Source of the DNA: Pseudonocardia bannensis
Lineage (GTDB): Bacteria > Actinomycetota > Actinomycetes > Mycobacteriales > Pseudonocardiaceae
NCBI RefSeq assembly: GCF_012911875.1
Contig: NZ_JAAXKZ010000012.1
Span: 20,351-84,350, forward strand
DNA length: 64,000 nucleotides
Direction of reading: 5' to 3'
Part shown: positions 34,705 through 41,786 of the stretch, one piece after another
How the letters are laid out: each line of letters starts with the position of its first letter
How positions within the stretch are numbered: position 1 is the stretch's first letter
Position numbers and translations under genes: made by a program
Notes under the pieces: model-generated
What the model was told of the DNA's origin: nothing
Databases searched by the model: none
Seen by the model: the letters and a program-made list of their open reading frames with translations, nothing else

Positions 34705-35610
34705 TCATGACTTTCCCGCGGTGTCGGGCCGCACGACCGCGACCGGGCACTTTGCGTGGTGCAGCAGCGCATGGCTGACCGAACCCAGCAGCAACCCGGT
34801 GAACCCACCGCGCCCGCGCGATCCCACGACGACCAACTGCGCGTGGCCGGACTGCTCGATGAGCGCAGAAGCCGGGCGGTCGCGGGTGACGACACGCTGG
34901 ACCGGGACGTCCGGGTATGTCCCGCTCCACCCGGCGAGCCGCTCGGCCAGCAGCTTGTGCTCGTCGGTCTCGATGGCATCCCAGTCCATCAGCGGGGCCA
35001 TCACCGGGTCGACGAGCAGATCCCGCCAGGTGTGTACCGCCACCAGGGGCACCCGGCGCAGGGCGGCGGCCTCGAACGCGAACGCCAGCGCGGCCTCGCT
35101 GATCGGGGAGCCATCGATGCCGACCACCACCGGACCCTCCAGCGGCGGCGGAGCGTCCTGAGTGGCACCGCGGACCACGACCACCGGGCACGAGGCGTGC
35201 GCGGCCAGCGCCACGGCCACCGAGCCGACCAGCAGCCCGGTGAAACCGCCGAGCCCACGGTTGCCCAGCACGACGAGCTGGGCCCGCGCCGCCTCGGCGT
35301 TCAGGACCGGAACGGGGTAACCGATGACCACGTCCTGCTCGATGACGATCCCGGGAGCGGCACGCGTGGCCGCCGCCGCTGCTGCCGCGACCTGGTCCCG
35401 GGCGTTCTGCAACAGGACCTCGCGGTAGTCCGTCCCCAGGCCCGGGTTACCGATGTACTCGGTTGTGCCCATCCAGCCGAACGCCTCGACCAGCCGCAGC
35501 GGTGCCCGACGGCGGTCTGCCTCCTGGGCGGCCCAGCGGACGGCTTCCAGCGCCGACTCGGATCCATCGACACCGGCCACCACCGGTCGGCCTGCCTGCT
35601 CGGTGTTCAT
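34705..35610 (-). CDS. Tandem-domain universal stress protein (ATP-binding type)
   Basis: A 301-residue protein with two UspA domains. Each ends in the ATP-binding motif: GNRGLGGFTGLLVGSVAVAL and GSRGRGGFTGLLLGSVSHAL, followed by HASCPVVVV and HAKCPVAVV. Each domain starts with VVAGVDGSESALEAVRW-like or VVVGIDGSPISEAAL. Rv2623-type proteins of this architecture bind ATP and regulate dormancy growth. The ATG at 35608-35610 follows AAGGGA by 6 nt. First gene of the operon to the acetate kinase; divergent promoter region upstream. Confidence 0.93.
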   Translation of the reverse strand: MNTEQAGRPVVAGVDGSESALEAVRWAAQEADRRRAPLRLVEAFGWMGTTEYIGNPGLGTDYREVLLQNARDQVAAAAAAATRAAPGIVIEQDVVIGYPVPVLNAEAARAQLVVLGNRGLGGFTGLLVGSVAVALAAHASCPVVVVRGATQDAPPPLEGPVVVGIDGSPISEAALAFAFEAAALRRVPLVAVHTWRDLLVDPVMAPLMDWDAIETDEHKLLAERLAGWSGTYPDVPVQRVVTRDRPASALIEQSGHAQLVVVGSRGRGGFTGLLLGSVSHALLHHAKCPVAVVRPDTAGKS

Positions 35611-35984
35611 CGCCGTCCCTTCTCGATCTGTTGGTGTCGACGTTGCCAGCGCGCCGGTACAGGGAGCAGCGGCCGTTGTCCCGGGCCCAGCGGGCCATTC
35701 GGCCCCGGAGATTCCGCCGCTCGGCCCGGCCGCTCGCCGACCCCGATGGGTCCGGAGTGGAGGCGCAGGAGGAGCGGCTGCGTGCCGCCGCAGGCCTGCG
35801 AACACCGCGGTGCACGGCCAACCCGGCAGCGCGAATGCCGGTCCCGGTCGGACGGGCCCTTGGTCCGGTCATCGCCGGCCTGCCCGGGGCCCTCCGCTAC
35901 CACCCGTGGGCCCTCGGACCCTGTCCCGCGTCAGGACTCGTGGCGGAGATTCGAGACGAAACCCCGCAGATCGAGGAGCACGCC
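35611..35984. promoter_or_regulatory. Divergent promoter region with three DosR-like inverted repeats
   Basis: This 374-nt gap separates the fermentation operon (minus) and the CBS-USP pair (plus). It contains GGGCCATTCGGCCC at 35692-35705 (82 nt upstream of the USP start), GGGCCCTTGGTCCG at 35854-35867 and GGGCCCTCGGACCC at 35908-35921 (64 nt upstream of the CBS start). All have the 6-2-6 geometry of DosR boxes (GGGNCNNNNGNCCC core; the second has one mismatch). In DNA with about 72% GC some core matches are expected by chance, so the clustering at the two promoters, not each match, is the evidence. Confidence 0.45.
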
Positions 35985-36452
35985 ATGGCCACCCGCCCCG
36001 TCCACCTCGCCGCACCACCGGAGAGCGTCGATGACGACCCGCTGGTGACCGAGGTGATGACCACCCGCCTGATCGGGATCGTGCCGGACGCTCCGTTGTC
36101 CACGGCGCTTCACCTGATGGCCTCCGCCGGTGTTCGCCACCTCCCCGTGCTGGACGGCCGGCGGTGCCTCGGGCTCGTCGTGGAGGCCGACGTGGTGCGC
36201 TACCTGGCTCAGGCGCCGGGTCCGTTCGGTGACGGATCGCCGATGGTGGTCGGCGACGTCTGCCGGGCTGCCGACCCGCTCGCCGTCCGCATGCGGCGCT
36301 CCGACGCCGCGCGGCGGATGGAGGCGACCGGGTCGGACGCGGTGCTCGTCGCCGACGACGGCCGGTTGGTCGGCATCGTCACGGCGACCGACCTGATCCG
36401 TTCGCTCGCCGGACGGGCCGCCCCCGAAGCGGCCGACCAGGAAGGCCGATGA
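35985..36452 (+). CDS. CBS-domain pair protein
   Basis: A 155-residue protein made of two CBS domains: VTEVMTTRLIGIVPDAPLST with VRHLPVLDGRRCLGLVVEAD, and VGDVCRAADPLAVRM with DAVLVADDGRLVGIVTATD. Such pairs bind adenosyl ligands; in the mycobacterial dormancy regulon a protein of this architecture is Hrp1. The ATG at 35985 follows GAGGAG by 6 nt, and the stop overlaps the following USP start as ATGA. Confidence 0.88.
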   Translation: MATRPVHLAAPPESVDDDPLVTEVMTTRLIGIVPDAPLSTALHLMASAGVRHLPVLDGRRCLGLVVEADVVRYLAQAPGPFGDGSPMVVGDVCRAADPLAVRMRRSDAARRMEATGSDAVLVADDGRLVGIVTATDLIRSLAGRAAPEAADQEGR

Positions 36453-37303
36453 GCATGGCTCGCCGTCCCGTCACCGTGTGGGCGGGCCACCCCGTCCGCG
36501 GCCGGGCGGCCGTGCGTTGGGGCGCGGCTCAGGCGGCCCGTACCGGGAGGTTGTTGCGCGTCGTCCTCCCCGAACGTCATGCGGACCGGATCGTGGATCT
36601 GGCGGTGGTCACCGGCATGCTCGCCGCCGTCCGTCGCGCGATCCCGGAGGTCGCGGTGTCCGCGGAGGAAATCGGCGAGGCGACCGGCCCCGCGCTCCGC
36701 GCATTGTCCGGTGACGCCTCGGTACTCGTCGTCGAGGCCAGCACGCCACAGCTCGGCGCCGTCGTCGCGGGGTCGTTCTGTCCCGTGGTGATCGTGCCGG
36801 AGGACGAGGTCAGGACCGACGGGCCGGTCGTGCTCGGTGCCGCCCCGTGGACCGGCGACGAGGTCTTCGACACCGCGTTCCGCGCCGCCGCCGACCGCGG
36901 GGTGCCGCTCCAGCCGGTACGGGCCTGGACCGACCCCCGGATCGACCTCGGCCGGCTCCTTCCGAGCAGGCTGGCGCGCTGGGACGCCGCCGAGCAGCGC
37001 GCGCGCCGCGAACTGGAGATCGCGCTGTCGGCGTGGACGGTGGCCTACCCCGCTGTGGAGGTGCAGCCGCTGGTGGTGAACGACCGGCCGGCGGAGTTTC
37101 TGCTCGCGCTCTCCCACCGCGCCCAACTGCTGGTGCTCGGCCGGTCCGAACGCGGAACGCTGCTGTCGGGCATCACGGGCTCGCCGGTCGAGGAACTGGC
37201 GCGCCAGGCACACTGCCCGGTGATGATCGTGCCCGCGGCGGGACCACCGCGGCGCACCTGGCTCCCGAGCCGGCGGCGTGGCCTGGCCGAGCTCAGCAGC
37301 TGA
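36449..37303 (+). CDS. Tandem-domain universal stress protein, divergent N-terminal domain
   Basis: A 284-residue USP-like protein. The C-terminal domain keeps the ATP-binding-type motif (GRSERGTLLSGITGSPVEEL) followed by HCPVMIV. The N-terminal half begins VTVWAGHPVRGRAAVRWG and ends FCPVVIV but lacks the glycine-rich ATP loop. The ATG at 36449 overlaps the CBS gene by 4 nt; a second ATG two codons on is an alternative. It is the second gene of the CBS-USP unit and convergent with the GH65 gene. Confidence 0.85.
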   Translation: MSMARRPVTVWAGHPVRGRAAVRWGAAQAARTGRLLRVVLPERHADRIVDLAVVTGMLAAVRRAIPEVAVSAEEIGEATGPALRALSGDASVLVVEASTPQLGAVVAGSFCPVVIVPEDEVRTDGPVVLGAAPWTGDEVFDTAFRAAADRGVPLQPVRAWTDPRIDLGRLLPSRLARWDAAEQRARRELEIALSAWTVAYPAVEVQPLVVNDRPAEFLLALSHRAQLLVLGRSERGTLLSGITGSPVEELARQAHCPVMIVPAAGPPRRTWLPSRRRGLAELSS

Positions 37304-37327
37304 TCCCCAGGGCACGAGAGCCGGGAG

Positions 37328-37352
37328 GACAGTCCCCCACCCGGGAACTGTC
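37328..37352. terminator. Terminator-like hairpin between convergent genes
   Basis: GACAGT (37328-37333) pairs with ACTGTC (37347-37352) and continues with CCC/GGG (34-36 with 43-45) around one bulged base; the loop has 6 nt. It lies between the USP and GH65 genes, touching the GH65 stop codon. Plausible as a bidirectional terminator. Confidence 0.45.
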
Positions 37353-39867
37353 AGGGTCGGGGGTCGCCGGCCCCGCCGGCGCCGGTCGGCCCGCCGGTGA
37401 GGGCGCCGTCCTTCGAGGCGCCCGCTGCGGTGAACCGCACCGCCTCTCCGGGATGCAGCTCCCGCACCTCCTCGCCGCATCCCACGCGGATCGGGCGGCC
37501 GGGGCCCGGTTCCGCGGACACCTGCACCTCGCGGCCCGTGACACGCACGCGCAACGGTTGTGCGCGGTACTGGACGGTCAGCTCGAGCACGCCGAACCGG
37601 CGCGGCCAGTGCGGGTTGAGCCACAGTGCGTCCTGGCGGGTCTCCAGCCCGGCGAAACAGCGCTGGAGCAGGTCCACGCATCCGGCCATCGCACCGAGGT
37701 GCACACCCTCGGCGGTGGTGCCGCCCTGAATGTCCGCGGTGTCGCTGTGCAGGGCCCGCTCGAAGTGCTCCAGCGCCTGTTCCCGGTTGGCCCGGGCCAG
37801 CACCCAGGCGTGGACGAGCGCGCTGAGGGTGGACCCGTGGGCCGTGCGGGCCAGGTAGTAGTCGATCGTGCGCGGGATGGCCTCGGGCGGCAGCGCGTAG
37901 CCCAGCCGACCGAGCAGCTCGCGCAGTTCGTCGGCGGAGAGCAGGTAGAACAGCATCAGCACGTCGGCCTGCTTGGACACCTGGTAGTCGTCCACAGAGC
38001 GGCCTTCGGCCTCCAGGATCCGGTCCAGCCGCTGGATGTCGCCGTAGCGTCGGCGATAGTCGTCCCATTCCAGTTCGAGCAGATCCCGGTAGCCCTCGAA
38101 CTGGCTGATCACCCCGTCGGAGTGGATGGGCACGTACATCCGCCGGCTGACATCGCGCCACCGCAGCAGCTCCGCGGGGCCCAGTCCGAGACCCTCGAGG
38201 AGCTCGGTCCGGCGGGTCGCCGGCAACGCGTCGAGCGCGTCCTGGGCGCGCAGCAGCACCCAGACCGCCATGACGTTGGTGTAGGCGTTGTCGTCGAGAC
38301 CGGGCTCGGCGGCGCCCGGGTAGCGGGTGCTGTACTCGTCGGGCCCCATCACGCCGTGGATGACGTAGCGGCCCCGGGCCGGGTCCCGGCGGGCCAGGCC
38401 GGACCAGAAGCGCGCGATCTCCAGCAGCGCCTCGGCGCCGTGTTCGGCCAGGAAAGCCAGGTCTCCGGTGGCCTGGTAGTACTGCCAGATGTTGTAGGCC
38501 ACGGCGAGACCGACGTGGCGCTGCAGGTGGCTGGTGTCGGGCAGCCACCGCCCCGAGCGCGGGTTGAGGTGGATCCGCTGGCTCTCCTCGCGGCCGTCGC
38601 TGCCCGACTGCCACGGATACATCGCCCCGATCTGCCCGGCGGCTCGGGCCGCCCGCCGGGCCGCGTCGAGCCGGCGGATCCGGTAGAGCAGCAGCGCGCG
38701 GGCCAGCCCGGGCAGCCGCAGTGTGAACAGCGGGAACACGAACAGCTCGTCCCAGAACACGTGGCCCCGGTAGGCCTCACCGTGCAGACCGCGGGCCGGG
38801 ATGCCGGCGTCGAGGTTCACGTTGTGCGGCGACACGGTCTGCAGCAGGTGGAATGCGCTGAGCCGCAGCGTGCGCAGGGTGTCGGTGCGCGCCGGGTCAC
38901 GCCCGTGCCCGAGGTCGATGGCGAACCGCTGCCAGAGCTGCTGCCAGGCCAGCTCGTGGCTATCCAACAGGTTGTCGAATCCGGCGGCGTCGCGCAGCAG
39001 CTCCACCGCGGCCAGTCCCGGCTCGGAGATGGCGACGTCCCGGGAGGTGAACAGCGCGACGACCTTCTCGACGGCGACGGGAGCACCCGCGGTGATCTCG
39101 ACGTCGAACTCGTGGGCGATCCGCGCCGGTTCTCGGACCAGGCGGCGCGGGAGGCCGATGGGCCGTCCCGCCCGCAGGATCCGGGTACGGGCCGCCTCGG
39201 CGATCCGCAGCTCGGACTGGGTGGTGCGGGCGGTCAGCAGCACGCTCTGCCCGTCCGGCTCGCGGCTGCCGAGGACCGCGAGATGCTGCCCGGACATCTG
39301 GCGGTAGCGCGCGACTCCGGTGTTGGTCACCGCAGCGTCGAGCCCGGACACGACCCGCAGGCGGCCGTTCCAGTCCTCGGCGGTGAACGTGGTGTGCAGA
39401 CCGGCCAGGTGCGGTTGTCCCATGTGTACGAACCGGCGCTGCCGCATCGAGGTGTGCCGGCCCGCCGCATCGACGAAGCGCACCACCCGACTGAGCACGC
39501 CGCGTCGCAGGTCCAGCACCCGGCGGTGCTGCAACACCTGCACCGCTGCCAGGTCGACCCAGTCCCCGTCCTCGATGGCGAAGCGCAGGTCCAGCCAGTT
39601 CGGCAGGTTGACCAGGCTCTCGTTCTCGACGGCCTGGCCGGCCACCTCGTCGTGCAGGCGGTTGTAGCAGCCCGCGGCGTAGGTTCCCGGGTAGTGCACG
39701 CCGTCGGCGGAGGACTCCGGGGCGGCGCCGCGGGTCGCGAAATAGCCGTTACCGACGGTGCAGAGCGCCTCCCGGCGGCCCTCATCGGCCGGGTCCCAGC
39801 CGTCGAAGACCAGCGTCCACGCGTCCGCCCGGTGGTTGTGCGCCACCGCGTCGGGCCGAGGCGTCAT
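37351..39867 (-). CDS. Family GH65 glycoside phosphorylase/hydrolase
   Basis: An 838-residue GH65 protein (trehalose, maltose or kojibiose type). The N-terminal beta-sandwich domain starts with WTLVFDGWDPADEGRREALC and TVGNGYFATRGAAPE; the (alpha/alpha)6 barrel has RGHVFWDELFVFPLF, and the catalytic glutamate lies in GVMGPDEYST, followed by LDDNAYTNVMAVW. Downstream strand ends with the C-terminal beta domain. Phosphorylase versus hydrolase and the sugar cannot be decided by eye; trehalose and maltose are likely substrates. The ATG at 39865-39867 has no good ribosome-binding site; an alternative in-frame ATG at 39919-39921 exists. Confidence 0.85.
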   Translation of the reverse strand: MTPRPDAVAHNHRADAWTLVFDGWDPADEGRREALCTVGNGYFATRGAAPESSADGVHYPGTYAAGCYNRLHDEVAGQAVENESLVNLPNWLDLRFAIEDGDWVDLAAVQVLQHRRVLDLRRGVLSRVVRFVDAAGRHTSMRQRRFVHMGQPHLAGLHTTFTAEDWNGRLRVVSGLDAAVTNTGVARYRQMSGQHLAVLGSREPDGQSVLLTARTTQSELRIAEAARTRILRAGRPIGLPRRLVREPARIAHEFDVEITAGAPVAVEKVVALFTSRDVAISEPGLAAVELLRDAAGFDNLLDSHELAWQQLWQRFAIDLGHGRDPARTDTLRTLRLSAFHLLQTVSPHNVNLDAGIPARGLHGEAYRGHVFWDELFVFPLFTLRLPGLARALLLYRIRRLDAARRAARAAGQIGAMYPWQSGSDGREESQRIHLNPRSGRWLPDTSHLQRHVGLAVAYNIWQYYQATGDLAFLAEHGAEALLEIARFWSGLARRDPARGRYVIHGVMGPDEYSTRYPGAAEPGLDDNAYTNVMAVWVLLRAQDALDALPATRRTELLEGLGLGPAELLRWRDVSRRMYVPIHSDGVISQFEGYRDLLELEWDDYRRRYGDIQRLDRILEAEGRSVDDYQVSKQADVLMLFYLLSADELRELLGRLGYALPPEAIPRTIDYYLARTAHGSTLSALVHAWVLARANREQALEHFERALHSDTADIQGGTTAEGVHLGAMAGCVDLLQRCFAGLETRQDALWLNPHWPRRFGVLELTVQYRAQPLRVRVTGREVQVSAEPGPGRPIRVGCGEEVRELHPGEAVRFTAAGASKDGALTGGPTGAGGAGDPRP

Positions 39868-39968
39868 CGGTTCAAGCCGATGCTGTCCCCGGGCATCCCT
39901 TGCCCCATCCGCTGCCTCCATCACCCGTAGGCCGGCTGACCGTAGAACGGGCCACCGGCTCGTCGGCA

Positions 39969-39982
39969 CGGCCGAAGGGCCC
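39969..39982. promoter_or_regulatory. Candidate DosR-like inverted repeat, GH65/Acg promoter region
   Basis: CGGCCGAAGGGCCC, which on the minus strand reads GGGCCCTTCGGCCG, fits GGGNCNNNNGNCCC with one mismatch and closely resembles the site at 35692 (GGGCCATTCGGCCC). It lies about 100 nt upstream of the GH65 start and about 140 nt upstream of the Acg-like start at 40120, between the two divergent genes. Confidence 0.35.
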
Positions 39983-40119
39983 GCGCACCCGGGCGCCGGA
40001 CCGCTCGACGAGGCCGCCGGCCGGCCTCCCACGCGGAGACCAACGCCCCTGCCCGGCACCGGTCCGCCCACCCATGCTGGTCCTACCGCGCCGCCCCGGG
40101 CGCGAATCCGGAGGTACCC

Positions 40120-41115
40120 ATGACCCGCTCACGGCCCGCGGACCTTTCGGCAGCGGTCGAGCACGCGCTGCGCGCGCCGTCGGTGCACAACACCCAGCCG
40201 TGGCACTGGCGCATCACCGCACACACCGTCGAGTTGCACGCCGACTGGGATCGCCATCTGGCGGCGACCGATCCCGGCCGTCGCGACCTCGTGTTGAGCT
40301 GCGGCGCCGCCCTGCACCATCTGCAGGTCGCGCTGGCCGCACTCGACGTGTCCGTGCGGGTGGACCGGTTGCCCGATCCCGAGGACCTCGGTCACCTCGC
40401 CACCGTCGAGATTCTGCCCGGCCCCGGGGACGAGGCCGAGGCCGCACTGTTCGACAGCATCGCCCGCCGCCGCACCGATCGACGCCGGATGAGCCACCGA
40501 CCGGTACCGGTCGGGCATGTGGCCACGCTCGCCGAGCAGGCGTCGCGTCACGGGGCGGTGCTGCTCCCGGTCACCGACCCTGCCCTCCGGCAGGGGCTCG
40601 TCGCGGTCCTCACCGAGGCCGCCCACCAGCAGGCGGACACCCCGGGTTACGAGGCCGAGCTGCAGCTGTGGACCCACCGCTACACCGACGCCCGCGACGG
40701 CATCCCGGCCGCCAACGTGTCCCCGCCCCCGGTCGGACTCGTCGGCACGTCACCCCTGCGCCGGTTCCCGCGCGCGACCCTCACCCAACCACCGCAGCAA
40801 CCCGGAAGCGGCCCGGCCGACGACGCCGCCGAACTGCTCGTGCTCGCCACCCGCGGCGACGATCAGCTCGACCGGCTGCGCGCCGGAGAAGCCACCAGCG
40901 CGCTGCTGCTCGCCGCGACCGGGCTCGGGCTGGCCAGCACCCCACTGAGCCAGGCCCTCGAGATCGACACCAGCCGACACGACCTCCAGGACCACGTCCT
41001 ACGCGTCCCCGAGCATCCCCAGCTCATCATCCGGATCGGATGGCCGGCCGACGGCGCCGCCGAACTGCCGGTCACACCGCGCCGGAGTCTGCGCTCGGTA
41101 CTCCTCCCGATCTGA
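40120..41115 (+). CDS. Acg-like FMN-binding nitroreductase-fold protein (second copy)
   Basis: A 331-residue paralogue of the protein at 16192. The hallmark SVHNTQPWHW lies at residues 21-30, with RRRTDRRRMSHRPV and a closing HPQLIIRIGWP. The ATG at 40120 follows GGAGG by 7 nt. In mycobacteria DosR-regulated Acg proteins are induced by hypoxia and nitric oxide. It is divergent from the GH65 gene and convergent with the PNPOx-like gene. Confidence 0.88.
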   Translation: MTRSRPADLSAAVEHALRAPSVHNTQPWHWRITAHTVELHADWDRHLAATDPGRRDLVLSCGAALHHLQVALAALDVSVRVDRLPDPEDLGHLATVEILPGPGDEAEAALFDSIARRRTDRRRMSHRPVPVGHVATLAEQASRHGAVLLPVTDPALRQGLVAVLTEAAHQQADTPGYEAELQLWTHRYTDARDGIPAANVSPPPVGLVGTSPLRRFPRATLTQPPQQPGSGPADDAAELLVLATRGDDQLDRLRAGEATSALLLAATGLGLASTPLSQALEIDTSRHDLQDHVLRVPEHPQLIIRIGWPADGAAELPVTPRRSLRSVLLPI

Positions 41116-41117
41116 TC

Positions 41118-41135
41118 AGGACAGGTGGCTGTCCT
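41118..41135. terminator. Terminator-like hairpin behind the second Acg-like gene
   Basis: AGGACAG (41118-41124), loop GTGG, CTGTCCT (41129-41135): a 7-bp perfect stem 3 nt after the stop codon, between the convergent Acg-like and PNPOx-like genes. Confidence 0.55.
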
Positions 41136-41204
41136 GGCTGGACGCTTTCCAGGATCAGGCCGGCGTCGGGCCGAGCCACCCGGGCCGAGCTCGTGCGATC
41201 GTGA

Positions 41205-41627
41205 TCAGCCGGTGCCGGCGTCGGCCAGGCACAGCCGGCGCCCGGTGAGCTTGGAGAGGGGGATGGCGATGGTGTGCGCGGTCCGCCCCGGGGCCCAGGG
41301 CGCCGGCAGGCGTGCGGCGAGGTCGGCCAGCCGGTCGGTGTCGGTGACCTCGTAGGCCTCGCCGATACCCAGGACGCTCCAGCCGATGTGGGCGCCCGGA
41401 TCGATGGCGTCGGCCTGGAAGGCGACGACAGCGCGCCGGGCGACGGCGGCGAGCTTGGTGCCGCCGGCGGTGCGGAAGAGAATCTCCTCACCGTCGAGGA
41501 CGTAGTTGACGGGCTGGGCGGCCGGCAGCGCGGCGTCGGTGAACACGACCCGCCCGACGACGCCGTGAGCCAGCAGACGCAGACATGTGCCGCGATCGAG
41601 CTCAACGAGCTCTGCGGTTTCCGCCAC
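41205..41627 (-). CDS. Pyridoxamine-5-phosphate-oxidase-like flavin-binding protein
   Basis: A 140-residue split-barrel flavin-binding protein. VGRVVFTDAALPAAQPVNYV and ILFRTAGGTKLAAVARRAVV are the first strands of this fold; VVAFQADAIDPGAHIGWSV and VLGIGEAYEV follow. It is similar in size and type to Rv0080, a DosR-regulon protein. The GTG at 41625-41627 follows GGAGG; longer readings lack support. The DosS/DosT-like kinase gene lies upstream on the same strand with a 159-nt gap. Confidence 0.8.
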   Translation of the reverse strand: MAETAELVELDRGTCLRLLAHGVVGRVVFTDAALPAAQPVNYVLDGEEILFRTAGGTKLAAVARRAVVAFQADAIDPGAHIGWSVLGIGEAYEVTDTDRLADLAARLPAPWAPGRTAHTIAIPLSKLTGRRLCLADAGTG

Positions 41628-41732
41628 GGTCCCTCCGTCCCGATGTACGACTGTCCCTCGACGATGCAGCAGCCGAGATGCCGGCAGCAGAGCCGGACGT
41701 CCCGCGCTGCCGTCGGTTCGTCGCCTCTGCAC

Positions 41733-41746
41733 AGGACTTTGGACCG
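41733..41746. promoter_or_regulatory. Candidate DosR box upstream of the PNPOx-like gene
   Basis: AGGACTTTGGACCG: the central GGACTTTGGACC equals the mycobacterial core GGGACTTTNGNCCC except at the outermost base on each side. Unlike the other candidates it contains the diagnostic CTTT centre, so it is less easily explained by GC content. It lies about 105 nt upstream of the GTG at 41627. Confidence 0.4.
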
Positions 41747-41786
41747 GGCACGCCGGACCGCACGAAGTGCAGCCCGCAGATGGCCG

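Noticed and set aside
41628..41641. GGGACGGAGGGACC (minus strand) as a DosR-like site
   Set aside because: It coincides with the ribosome-binding site of the PNPOx-like gene, which explains the purine-rich sequence.
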